Notes: generated from the letters alone by a model not told the origin. Shown: positions 1 through 5,913, counted from the stretch's first letter. The stretch: DNA of 6,504 nt from JAAYAY01 sp964429355 (GCA_964429355.1 CAYSCH010000482.1:1-6504), one strand, 5' to 3'. Made by a program: numbers and translations.

Positions 1-90
1 TCGCGTTCCGTCCGTTTATTTGCCTACGAACTCTGTCCGTTCCGGCCCAATGCCTTGCCGCAGTTTCCTCTGGGAAGCACGCAAGTCCAG

Positions 91-591
91 TTAGCAGAAT
101 CTGGCGAACAGCTTCGGATAACGCCTCTCCATTTCCGCGTCGTCATCAAAATCCCACGGCTCACCAAGGTCCGCTGGCTGGCTCTTCTGGTAGACGCTCT
201 GGGGAATTCGATCGCCTGTCATGCCTTCATACACGCGGCCGGCTGCGTACCAAAGCGACTCGAGCTCTACCGGTTCTTCGAGATCGGCAATTTTGGCCAA
301 GGAATCTGGATCTGCCAAAGCCCGCTCATAGGTCTTCTGGCCCTGGGCGATCAGCCATCCACGGAAATAGTCGAACCCGTCGTCGGAACAGCCGCCGTTG
401 ATCAGGTACGCCGCACCCCAGAGATCCTGGCGGTACGATTCGGCCAGCAACGCCCTGAGGTGGCGTTCGAAACTCAAGACGTCCTCTGGCGACAACGCCG
501 AGAGACGACGCTCGATCTCGGCCACTTGCGCATCCCCTTCATGGTCTCGTCCCGATTCCTCGATGACTAGCCAGAACTCGGCTCGTTCCAT
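91..591 (-). CDS. DUF4240 domain-containing protein, cytoplasmic, function unknown
   Basis: A 166-residue protein with no signal peptide or membrane segment. It matches the DUF4240 family as I know it. The core at residues 56-84 carries DLWGAAYLINGGCSDDG followed by FDYFRGWLIAQG, and an ALADPDSL segment sits at 91-98. Length and the C-terminal ending (RRYPKLFARF) are normal for the family, so the protein looks complete. The biochemical role of DUF4240 is not known to me. The frame is open upstream to 747, but I chose the ATG at 589-591 because GGGAGG (601-606) lies 9 nt before it and the upstream residues are compositionally unlike the family. The start lies 35 bp after the M28 peptidase stop on the same strand, so the two are probably one transcript. 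The stop is TAA. Confidence is high for the family and low for any function. Confidence 0.93.
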   Translation of the reverse strand: MERAEFWLVIEESGRDHEGDAQVAEIERRLSALSPEDVLSFERHLRALLAESYRQDLWGAAYLINGGCSDDGFDYFRGWLIAQGQKTYERALADPDSLAKIADLEEPVELESLWYAAGRVYEGMTGDRIPQSVYQKSQPADLGEPWDFDDDAEMERRYPKLFARFC

Positions 592-600
592 ATCACACAA

Positions 601-606
601 CCTCCC
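601..606 (-). promoter_or_regulatory. Shine-Dalgarno for the DUF4240 gene
   Basis: On the minus strand this reads GGGAGG, 9 nt upstream of the ATG at 589-591. It decides the start in favour of 591 over the longer open frame that begins at 747 inside the preceding gene. Confidence 0.7.
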
Positions 607-626
607 GTGTGGCGTTGGTTTTGGCT

Positions 627-1841
627 CTACTGATCGTTCTTCTTCGGCTCCACCATGGCGCTGGCCGCCGAACCCATCAGACGGAACAGGTTGCGGGCCA
701 TCGCACCGCCCCAGCCGCTGTCCTTGAACTCGGGGCACTCGTCGCACTCGGCGAGTTCAACAACCAGGCCGGCGGCCATCCGCGAGATTCTCGCAATGCC
801 GTCGCTGTCGACCGTCTCCACGTCGTCGGTCGGCTTGTGGTAGTCCTTCCAGCCGCCGGTCGTGATCAGGTGGACGACGGGGATCTCGTGGGTGTAGAAA
901 GCCATGTGATCGCTGCCTCCGATGCTCCCCGGCATTCGGATCACGTCGAGCTCGTGCTGCCCGGCCACCCGTTCGACCAGGTCCCCCAGCGCCGGCGAGG
1001 TTCCCACGCCGCCGGCTGTTATGCGGTCCTCCTCGATGCAGCCCACCATGTCCAGATTGATCATGGCAACCGTCTTTTCCAGCGGCACCAGCGGGTGCTT
1101 CACGTAGTAGAAGCTGCCCAGCAGGCCGCGTTCTTCGGCCGCAAAGGCAATGAACAGCACGCTTCGCGGCAGCTTCTGCTTTCGCTCGGTGAGAATGCTC
1201 GCAATCTCCAGCATGGCGGCCGTGCCCGAAGCGTTGTCGTTGGCGCCGTTGAACACAGTGACCTCACCCTTCTTCTCCCGGTACCCCAGGTGATCGTAAT
1301 GGGCGCCGACCACAATGACCTCGTCGGCCGTCGGACCTTCGCCCGGCAACAGGGCCACAACGTTCTTCACCTCCACGGCCCGTCGCCCCGGCCGCCCGGA
1401 CTTCTCGGCCTCGTCCGCAGAATCATCCGCTTCCCTGTCCGGCGGCGGAGCCGCCACGGGCGAAGCCGTGCCCGGTTTCTCCCCCTTGGCGGCTTGGATT
1501 GCCGCCCAGTCGACGCCCTGTTCGACTCTGGGCACGCGCGTGCTCGAATGGAACACTTGGAACGGCCCTCCCCCCGCCAGATCCGTCTTCAACCCCAGTT
1601 CCCCGAACCGTTTGGCGATGAACTCCGCCGCCCGTTCGAGCCCCACCGTACCCACACCGCGCCCCTGCATGCCGTCGTCGGCCAGGAAGGCAACGTCAGC
1701 CTGAACTCGCCCGGCCGCTGGCGACTCCTCCGCCGAGAGAGACCCGCCCGCCGCCTGGAACGAAAGAGTGGCGGCAGACAAAAGGCCGACAGCCAATCGC
1801 TGGATTCGCGATCGACAGGGTCGATTGAGTGGCTGGTTCAT
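627..1841 (-). CDS. Secreted M28-family zinc metallopeptidase (aminopeptidase-like)
   Basis: A 404-residue protein. Residues 1-37 form a signal peptide (basic start, hydrophobic VGLLSAATLSFQAAG, likely cut after SLSA). Residues 51-97 match the N-terminal part of secreted M28 peptidases (AFLADDGMQGRGVGT, then AAEFIAKRFGELGL). The catalytic domain runs from about 158 to 365. It keeps a full co-catalytic zinc set, by analogy with known M28 enzymes: H181 and D183 in GAHYDHLG, D202 in GANDNASGT, E236/E237 in AAEERGLLGS, D264 in INLDMVG and H335 in DYHKPTDD. The expected activity is removal of N-terminal amino acids from peptides outside the cytoplasm. Substrate preference cannot be read from sequence, and a glutaminyl-cyclase-like role is less likely. 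Residues 115-155 are a Pro/Ala/charged linker that is unusual in the family. No good Shine-Dalgarno precedes the ATG, but no in-frame alternative lies upstream. The stop is TAG. Confidence 0.93.
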   Translation of the reverse strand: MNQPLNRPCRSRIQRLAVGLLSAATLSFQAAGGSLSAEESPAAGRVQADVAFLADDGMQGRGVGTVGLERAAEFIAKRFGELGLKTDLAGGGPFQVFHSSTRVPRVEQGVDWAAIQAAKGEKPGTASPVAAPPPDREADDSADEAEKSGRPGRRAVEVKNVVALLPGEGPTADEVIVVGAHYDHLGYREKKGEVTVFNGANDNASGTAAMLEIASILTERKQKLPRSVLFIAFAAEERGLLGSFYYVKHPLVPLEKTVAMINLDMVGCIEEDRITAGGVGTSPALGDLVERVAGQHELDVIRMPGSIGGSDHMAFYTHEIPVVHLITTGGWKDYHKPTDDVETVDSDGIARISRMAAGLVVELAECDECPEFKDSGWGGAMARNLFRLMGSAASAMVEPKKNDQ

Positions 1842-1952
1842 AGGGTGCTCTGGGATGGATTGTCGTGGGGGAGAACTCCAACTCGATACATTTCGTTGCC
1901 AGGTGGGAAAGATTGCGATCCCCGCCTCAGCTTGCTGGCTTGCCGTGCAATG
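1842..1952. other. Intergenic spacer between the DUF5010 and M28 genes
   Basis: A 111-bp gap between two minus-strand genes. I see no convincing sigma-70 promoter, rho-independent terminator or Shine-Dalgarno for the downstream gene. The two genes could be one transcript or separate units. Confidence 0.4.
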
Positions 1953-3497
1953 CTATTGAGCCTTGGGCCGGCAAACTCGGACGCTCCGCAGCGTCAGATC
2001 TCCGCCGGGGCACGAGAGTCGCAAATCGCCGCCATTTGCCCGTCCGGCAAAATGGGCGTGCGGCAGTTCGAAACGGGCTTCCTGCCACCGTCCGGAACCG
2101 GAGAGCCGCTGAGGATCCGTCTGGCGAAAGTACTGGGCGATCCCCACCGCCGCCGGGTCGGCCGAGTCGTATTCCAGCAGGATGCCACCTGCCGTCGTGG
2201 TGGCCAGGTATTCGACGACGACCGAGAGCGATTCGTCACCCCCCTCGAGGAATGTGTAGTCGGCGTCGAAATACAGGTAGCGGTTGCCGGAGTGGCGGTT
2301 GGGCCGCGTTCGCCAGGCCTTAACCCCTTCAATATCCACCTCTTCTGCCAGACCGTCGCCGTCCGGAGATACGTAGAGGCTCAGACCGCGGGAGGTTTCC
2401 GGTCTGGCAGATGCTTCAGCGATGGGCGGGAGCCGATCGGCCGAACTGAGCCTGCCCCGCTGGTGGAACACGTCGGCGAAGCGGCGCGTGAGCTCGATGT
2501 ACTGACGGCCGTATTCTGTGGTTTCGCAGATCTCGGTCCCCTCGTGCAGTTCGTTCCAGGTCTCCACATGGACGAGCCAGGGGCGACCGTCCGGCTCGAT
2601 GTCAAGCAGCTTCTGCCAACCGTAGCGGTAGAAACGTCCGTCGTCGCGCTTCCGAACCAGAGGCGTCCGACCCGGCACGGCCGAGTGGTCGTAGCCTGGC
2701 CCGATCCCGGCCGTATCGAGAATCTGCGGATGGATCGCCCCACCCCACTGATATTCGCTATCCGCCTCGCCCGGCCAGCCTCGCATCTTGACCAGATACA
2801 GGTCCACTCCGAAGTCCCTGCGAAACATCTCCCGCACCGCGGGGAAAAGCTGCTCGTCGACATTCTTGGCAAACGCACTGGCATAAAGCAACACAAGAGG
2901 CCGGCCGTCGATCGTGGCCCGATGTTCGGCCGGAATGAGCGAGAAACAGTCGCGGATCGAACCGTAGAACCACAATCGGCCCTGCGGCGTGGTCAGGTCG
3001 ATCTGTGCCCCTCGCGAATTGTATTGAAGCGTGCTCGTGTCGTAGAACATGCCGATTGCCGGGGGCGTCTTTCCCTGCTGGAGCAGCCGCTTCCGGGCCT
3101 CAACCAGCGGCGGAAGCCCCTCGTTGCTCCACTGGGGCATCCTCGTAGGTTCGCCCCAATAGACGGGCAGCGCCACGTCGATCCCCGCCTCGATCATGTC
3201 CTCGAGCTGTGCCGCGTGCCAATCCGCGTTCTTATAGCTGAACCCTTCCAGCGTGGGCGGATGATCCGTTAGCGCGTCTGTCCCGTCGCCGTCAAGCACG
3301 TGGGCCTTGGTGTCGTTGTCGTACCAGTAGAAGTAGCTGGTGGCGATGACCGGTTGCCCGTGGGCAAACAGCGATGAGCTCGCGGGCTGAGCAACATAGG
3401 GACCGGGCGGCTCTGGCAGTGTGAAGTCCGTCGGCAGTTCCGCCGCCGTTGCGCAAGTGACACAAAGCGACAAGAGGATGAGGCAGCGAGACAACAT
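1953..3497 (-). CDS. Secreted DUF5010 / GH99-like TIM-barrel protein with C-terminal beta domain
   Basis: A 514-residue protein with a short signal peptide (MLSRCLILLSLCVTCATAA, cut near residue 19). Residues about 45-345 resemble the DUF5010/GH99-like barrel: ATSYFYWYD at 52-60, then DWHAAQLEDMIEAGIDVALP followed by VYWG (92-115), PAIGMFYDTS (146-155) and ETWNELHEGTEI (312-323). In GH99 enzymes the comparable NE-W-HEGT motif supplies the two catalytic glutamates three residues apart. E316 and E319 would be their counterparts here, so a secreted glycoside hydrolase is a reasonable inference, with unknown substrate. Residues about 373-510 are rich in beta-type segments (YLYFDADYTF, LSVVVEYLA, GGILLEYDS) and look like a C-terminal carbohydrate-binding-like sandwich. 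The ATG has AGGAG at 3504-3508, spaced 6 nt. The gene is divergent from the aldo/keto reductase. The stop is TAG. The domain call is fairly sure; enzymatic activity is not shown. Confidence 0.85.
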   Translation of the reverse strand: MLSRCLILLSLCVTCATAAELPTDFTLPEPPGPYVAQPASSSLFAHGQPVIATSYFYWYDNDTKAHVLDGDGTDALTDHPPTLEGFSYKNADWHAAQLEDMIEAGIDVALPVYWGEPTRMPQWSNEGLPPLVEARKRLLQQGKTPPAIGMFYDTSTLQYNSRGAQIDLTTPQGRLWFYGSIRDCFSLIPAEHRATIDGRPLVLLYASAFAKNVDEQLFPAVREMFRRDFGVDLYLVKMRGWPGEADSEYQWGGAIHPQILDTAGIGPGYDHSAVPGRTPLVRKRDDGRFYRYGWQKLLDIEPDGRPWLVHVETWNELHEGTEICETTEYGRQYIELTRRFADVFHQRGRLSSADRLPPIAEASARPETSRGLSLYVSPDGDGLAEEVDIEGVKAWRTRPNRHSGNRYLYFDADYTFLEGGDESLSVVVEYLATTTAGGILLEYDSADPAAVGIAQYFRQTDPQRLSGSGRWQEARFELPHAHFAGRANGGDLRLSCPGGDLTLRSVRVCRPKAQ

Positions 3498-3525
3498 GGC
3501 TCTCTCCTGGACGTTGGCGCAATCG

Positions 3526-3553
3526 ATATTTCATGCAACTCGCGTAGACGCAA
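3526..3553 (-). promoter_or_regulatory. Candidate sigma-70 promoter for the DUF5010 gene
   Basis: The minus strand reads TTGCGT (3548-3553), a 16-bp spacer, then AAATAT (3526-3531). Transcription would start near 3520 and leave a short leader that includes the Shine-Dalgarno at 3504-3508. Match quality is only moderate, so this is a suggestion. Confidence 0.25.
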
Positions 3554-3581
3554 CACGATGCGGCGATTCTCCCACGGTTGG

Positions 3582-3610
3582 TGGGCATTCGCAAGCCCCG
3601 GGCCCATAAT
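3582..3610 (+). promoter_or_regulatory. Candidate sigma-70 promoter for the aldo/keto reductase gene
   Basis: TGGGCA (3582-3587, 4 of 6 to consensus) is followed after 17 bp by CATAAT (3605-3610, 5 of 6). Transcription would start near 3617 and give a leader of about 95 nt. It lies in the divergent region and does not overlap the candidate minus-strand promoter. Confidence 0.3.
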
Positions 3611-3700
3611 CCCAATGCCGTCAGGGGCTTTCCGTGCCCCCGGAACCCCGCTACGATTCCATGCAGTGAAGCCTCCCCCCAACCTACCCCACACCATGCC

Positions 3701-3705
3701 AGGAG
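3701..3705 (+). promoter_or_regulatory. Shine-Dalgarno for the aldo/keto reductase gene
   Basis: AGGAG lies 7 nt before the ATG at 3713. It decides the start in favour of 3713 over the in-frame ATG at 3578. The resulting N-terminus begins directly with a Tat signal. Confidence 0.8.
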
Positions 3706-3712
3706 TTCTGCC

Positions 3713-4699
3713 ATGAACCAGACCGACCGACGAGAATTCTTGCGGGCCATGGTTGCCTCCGTGACTGCCGCCGGACTGGGTTCTCAAGTCTTGGCCGGCC
3801 AGCAGACGGAATCCTCCGGCATTCCGACCCGCCCCTTGGGCAACACGGGCGAGCGAGTCTCGATTGTGGGAATCGGTGGCTACCACATCGGCACCCCGGA
3901 CGAAAAGCAGGCGATCACAATCATGCATGAAGCGATCGACCAGGGAATGACCTTCTTCGACAACTCCTGGGACTACAACGCCGGACGCAGCGAAGAGTAT
4001 ATGGGCAAGGCCCTCGCCACCGGCGGCCGCCGCGACAAGGTCTTTCTCATGACCAAAGTCTGCGCACGCGACTACGACGGAGCCAGGTCGCAACTTGAAG
4101 ACAGTTTGAGACGCCTCCAAACGGACGTGATAGACCTCTGGCAGTTCCACGAAATCAATTGGGCCGTCGACTCCGAGTGGATCTACGAACAAGGAGCGCT
4201 GAAATTCGCTCTGGAGGCACAAAAAGCCGGCAAGGTACGCCACATCGGATTCACCGGCCACCAGGACCCGACCTTTCATCTCAAAATGCTTTCCACGTCC
4301 TACCAGTGGGCTACCGTCCAGATGCCGATCAACATCCTGGATGCCCAGTACCGCAGTTTCCAGAAGCAGGTGCTTCCCGAGTGTACCAAACGAAACATCG
4401 GCGCCATCGGAATGAAAGCCCTGTCGGGCGGAATCATCCCCGGCGAGCTGAAAGTCTCTGCCGAAATCTGCCGCCGCTTCTCCTTGTCTCTTCCGATCAG
4501 TACCCTCGTCTGCGGTATCGCGTCACGGAAGGACCTGCAGCAGGACCTCGCCATGGCCCGTTCGTTCACACCCGTCACCCAGGAAGAAATCGACGATCTC
4601 CTCGCCGGCACGGCCGGAGTGGGGGGCGACGGCAAGTTCGAAAAGTACAAGACCACCCGCTACGGCAGTTCCTACCATTTCCAGCAGCACGGAGAGTAG
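3713..4699 (+). CDS. Tat-exported aldo/keto reductase
   Basis: A 328-residue protein. The N-terminus MNQTDRREFLRAMVASVTAAGLG is a twin-arginine signal (R6, R7), with likely cleavage near AGLGSQVLA (about residue 28). Export would be in the folded state, with cofactor bound. The rest is a single aldo/keto reductase barrel starting at RPLGNTGERVSIVGIGG (40-56). The family's catalytic tetrad is complete: D83 in FFDNSWDY, Y88 in the same segment, K115 in MTKVC and H146 in QFHEI. ALSGG (236-240) and GIASRKDLQQDLA (268-280) fit the NADP(H)-binding end of the barrel. The expected reaction is NAD(P)H-linked reduction of a carbonyl or oxidation of a sugar alcohol, with unknown substrate. There is no C-terminal cysteine cluster of the ferredoxin-type AKR subgroup. 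The gene is divergent from DUF5010 and convergent with the hypothetical gene at 5306-5788. The stop is TAG. Confidence 0.93.
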   Translation: MNQTDRREFLRAMVASVTAAGLGSQVLAGQQTESSGIPTRPLGNTGERVSIVGIGGYHIGTPDEKQAITIMHEAIDQGMTFFDNSWDYNAGRSEEYMGKALATGGRRDKVFLMTKVCARDYDGARSQLEDSLRRLQTDVIDLWQFHEINWAVDSEWIYEQGALKFALEAQKAGKVRHIGFTGHQDPTFHLKMLSTSYQWATVQMPINILDAQYRSFQKQVLPECTKRNIGAIGMKALSGGIIPGELKVSAEICRRFSLSLPISTLVCGIASRKDLQQDLAMARSFTPVTQEEIDDLLAGTAGVGGDGKFEKYKTTRYGSSYHFQQHGE

Positions 4700-4827
4700 A
4701 ACCGCGAACTTCAACCTCCTTTGCGCCTCGGCGCTCATGCGAAGGCCGCCACTGGGCTCGCCCCTAATGTCGCAAGGATAAGCGTAGGGTATTTGCATGA
4801 AAGTACTAAGCACAGCTGTCTCTGTAT

Positions 4828-4920
4828 TGCTATCAACGCCTTCTGTCGGCATGTTGGTCCCCCAGCTTTCCCAGTCCTATCTCCAACTTGCCGTGTCAAG
4901 GCACACTGTAACTGATAGCA
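4828..4920. other. Nested stem-loop inside the 254-bp inverted repeat
   Basis: Three stems stack in order: TGCTATCA (4828-4835) with TGATAGCA (4913-4920); GCCTT (4838-4842) with AAGGC (4898-4902); and CGGCATGTTGG (4847-4857) with CCAACTTGCCG (4883-4893), which has one mismatch. A symmetric 4x4 internal loop separates the last two. The apical loop is 25 nt (4858-4882). Their nested order inside the longer inverted repeat suggests folding as RNA or single-stranded DNA. The strand that would act is undetermined. Confidence 0.45.
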
Positions 4921-4935
4921 GTGAATGCGGGCAAC

Positions 4936-4966
4936 GCGTAAAGCTTGGAATCATCAACGGTTACGC
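4936..4966. other. Small alternative hairpin overlapping the right arm
   Basis: GCGTAA (4936-4941) and TTACGC (4961-4966) form a 6-bp stem with a 19-nt loop. The right half overlaps the inner end of the right arm of the 254-bp inverted repeat, so the two pairings compete. Confidence 0.3.
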
Positions 4967-4998
4967 CTAACCTTGCGACAACATTAGGGCTTGCCCCA

Positions 4999-5145
4999 GT
5001 GGAAGCCACGATTGATGGCTAATAATTGTCATGCCTAAGCCTTCTGACCTGCCCGTCCGCTCACCCGCCGCAACGCGGCGGGTGAGCGGACGGGCAGGTC
5101 AGTCGGGAGCAGCCGGATAGATTAGCCATCAATCGTCGCTTCCAC
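4999..5145. repeat. Second inverted repeat with 25-bp arms enclosing a perfect hairpin
   Basis: The left arm 4999-5023 and right arm 5121-5145 are reverse complements at 24 of 25 positions, the one mismatch being 5007 against 5137. They begin GTGGAAGC and end GGCTAAT, read from the left arm. Between them lies the 28-bp perfect hairpin at 5044-5102, with spacers of 20 nt (5024-5043) and 18 nt (5103-5120). The left arm overlaps the right end of the 254-bp inverted repeat by 4 nt. Just outside, CCACC-ACAA-GGTGG (5142-5155) is another short stem. Confidence 0.85.
5044..5102. repeat. Perfect 28-bp palindromic hairpin with a 3-nt loop
   Basis: Positions 5044-5071 and 5075-5102 are exact reverse complements around the loop AAC (5072-5074). 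The stem is very GC-rich, with CACCCGCCGC next to the loop. There is no T-tract on either side, so it is not a classic rho-independent terminator. It could still stop or protect the 3' ends of the two convergent transcripts. Such palindromes are often dispersed REP-like repeats, but copy number cannot be judged from one window. Confidence 0.9.
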
Positions 5146-5182
5146 CACAAGGTGGGTGGCGGCGCTGGAGTCTCTCCTGGAA

Positions 5183-5305
5183 TCACGCAAGGCCATTTAC
5201 CACTCTCTGCCAGGCTGCATTGCGAGTCGTCATTGCCGTCATGAGCTGCCGTTTGGTCTGCTCGTCATCTGGCTTGAAGTGGCCCGATAGCGAACTCCAC
5301 TCCTG
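5183..5305 (-). other. In-frame 40-codon extension beyond the TGA of the hypothetical gene
   Basis: Reading on in the same frame after the TGA at 5306-5308 gives 40 more codons before TGA at 5183-5185. The stretch starts QEWSSLSGHFKPDDEQTKRQ and ends AWQRVVNGLA. It looks like an ordinary hydrophilic helical protein tail with reasonable codon use. It would make a 201-codon gene. The extension stops just short of the repeat block ending at 5145-5155. A recent nonsense mutation, a sequencing error, or readthrough could explain it; chance openness over 40 codons is also possible. Confidence 0.4.
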
Positions 5306-5788
5306 TCAATTCTCCTCGCGTTCCAAGATCCAAGTTAATTGCACGCTATCAGGGTACTGCAGGTGAAGCAATTCACGATACTCATCATACCCCGACGATG
5401 CCCGACGGAACTCGGCAAGGGCAGCTTTCTGCAGCACTGTTGGCTCGTCGATTCTCTGATACGCGGGGTTTCTGTTCAATGACTTCAACAGATATTGACG
5501 CGTGAAGTCCGCTTGCAGGCACAGAATCGCAAGTTCGAGGGGGGCTGCTTCTGGCGAGGACGCACGCACTTCCTCCAAGTTCATTGGAACATCACGGAGA
5601 ATGCGCCATTCACAGTCGTCCCCGCCACCGTTCGGCGTCTGCGGAAATGCCAGACATACGCAATACCCTGCGGCGAAGCCGAGAGCCAAGTGACTCAGAA
5701 CCTGGATCGCGTACTGATTTCTGGAGAACACCCAGAACTGTCTCTTTGGCGTTTGAGTAGAATTACCATCCTGTGATCGCTCACTCAT
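5306..5788 (-). CDS. Hypothetical single-pass membrane protein, possibly truncated
   Basis: A 160-residue protein that I do not recognise. Residues 1-25 are polar with several basic residues. One hydrophobic segment (about 27-49, AIQVLSHLALGFAAGYCVCLAF) should cross the membrane. The remaining 110 residues are polar, probably mostly helical and mildly acidic (LEEVRASSPEAAPLELAILC, TVLQKAALAEFRRASSGYDE). The basic side before the segment suggests the N-terminus stays in the cytoplasm and the C-terminal domain lies outside. The frame is open to an ATG at 5869, but I chose 5786-5788 because GGAG (5796-5799) is 7 nt upstream. For the ATG at 5794 the same GGAG is too close. It is the only gene here that ends in TGA, and the frame continues after it, so the true product may be longer or the gene may be broken. 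Its composition is less GC-rich than that of the other genes. Confidence 0.65.
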   Translation of the reverse strand: MSERSQDGNSTQTPKRQFWVFSRNQYAIQVLSHLALGFAAGYCVCLAFPQTPNGGGDDCEWRILRDVPMNLEEVRASSPEAAPLELAILCLQADFTRQYLLKSLNRNPAYQRIDEPTVLQKAALAEFRRASSGYDEYRELLHLQYPDSVQLTWILEREEN

Positions 5789-5795
5789 ACCCATA

Positions 5796-5799
5796 CTCC
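5796..5799 (-). promoter_or_regulatory. Shine-Dalgarno for the hypothetical membrane protein
   Basis: The minus strand reads GGAG, 7 nt before the ATG at 5786-5788. It supports that start over ATGs at 5794 and 5869. Confidence 0.5.
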
Positions 5800-5830
5800 G
5801 TGCGTTCGGCCATAGATTCACCTGGCTGTC

Positions 5831-5870
5831 GCGCGGCGCTTGAAAAACGACATGTGCGCGGCGCTTCAAA
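5831..5870. repeat. Pair of 15-bp direct repeats upstream of the hypothetical gene
   Basis: GCGCGGCGCTTGAAA (5831-5845) recurs as GCGCGGCGCTTCAAA (5856-5870), 14 of 15 identical and 25 bp apart start to start. The first copy also lies within TGTCG (5827-5831) ... CGACA (5848-5852). They sit between the extended -10 promoter and the start codon, inside the presumed leader. A regulator binding site or leader element is possible; a chance duplication cannot be excluded. Confidence 0.5.
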
Positions 5871-5904
5871 TTCGGCAGTGGGTGGATTGTGGGTTTCAGC
5901 CACG

Positions 5905-5913
5905 ATTATACCA
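5905..5913 (-). promoter_or_regulatory. Extended -10 promoter for the hypothetical membrane protein
   Basis: The minus strand reads TGGTATAAT, a perfect extended -10 (TGN plus TATAAT). No good -35 is present at 16-18 bp, which is tolerated with an extended -10. Transcription would start near 5898, giving a leader of about 110 nt that contains the 15-bp direct repeats. Confidence 0.5.

Larger units (their letters stand above)
4749..5002. repeat. Imperfect inverted repeat, about 254 bp end to end
   Basis: The left arm 4749-4786 pairs with the right arm 4962-5002. Exact blocks are CCACTGGG (4749-4756) with CCCAGTGG (4995-5002), CCCTAATG (4762-4769) with CATTAGGG (4982-4989) and TCGCAAGG (4770-4777) with CCTTGCGA (4971-4978). 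A final 9-bp block matches at 7 positions (4778-4786 with 4962-4970). A 5x5 unmatched block and one 3-nt bulge interrupt the arms. About 31 of 38 left-arm positions match, far above chance. Terminal inverted repeats of a small non-autonomous element, or the closing stem of a structured RNA, would both look like this. I see no clear target-site duplication. Confidence 0.75.
4700..5182. other. Gene-free convergent region filled with nested inverted repeats
   Basis: No open frame here looks like a protein gene on either strand, and I see no tRNA, SRP RNA, tmRNA or RNase P signature. About 400 of these bases (4749-5145) belong to two adjoining inverted repeats, listed separately. Base composition is more AT-rich around 4780-4980 than in the flanking genes. 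Confidence 0.7.

Noticed and set aside
1..90. Region downstream of the DUF4240 gene.
   Set aside because: No terminator hairpin, gene or repeat that I can support beyond two short GTCCGTT occurrences.
609..3272. A very long plus-strand open frame of 887 codons.
   Set aside because: It lies opposite the M28 and DUF5010 genes, which share the same codon phase. Its stops would need the codons TTA, CTA or TCA in those genes, and these are rare in GC-rich coding. Its peptide is low-complexity and has no family match.
3624..3640. Short GC hairpin (GGGGC, 7-nt loop, GCCCC) upstream of the aldo/keto reductase.
   Set aside because: Only 5 bp with no T-tract. It is expected by chance in GC-rich DNA.
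4958..5003. GCCTAAC resembling one half of an integron attC site.
   Set aside because: No matching GTTRRRY partner at a suitable distance, no integrase and no cassette array.
5086..5120. Weak resemblance to the signal recognition particle RNA tip (CAGGTC followed by GGGAGCAGCC).
   Set aside because: The first half is part of the perfect hairpin and the conserved GGAAG pattern of that RNA is missing.
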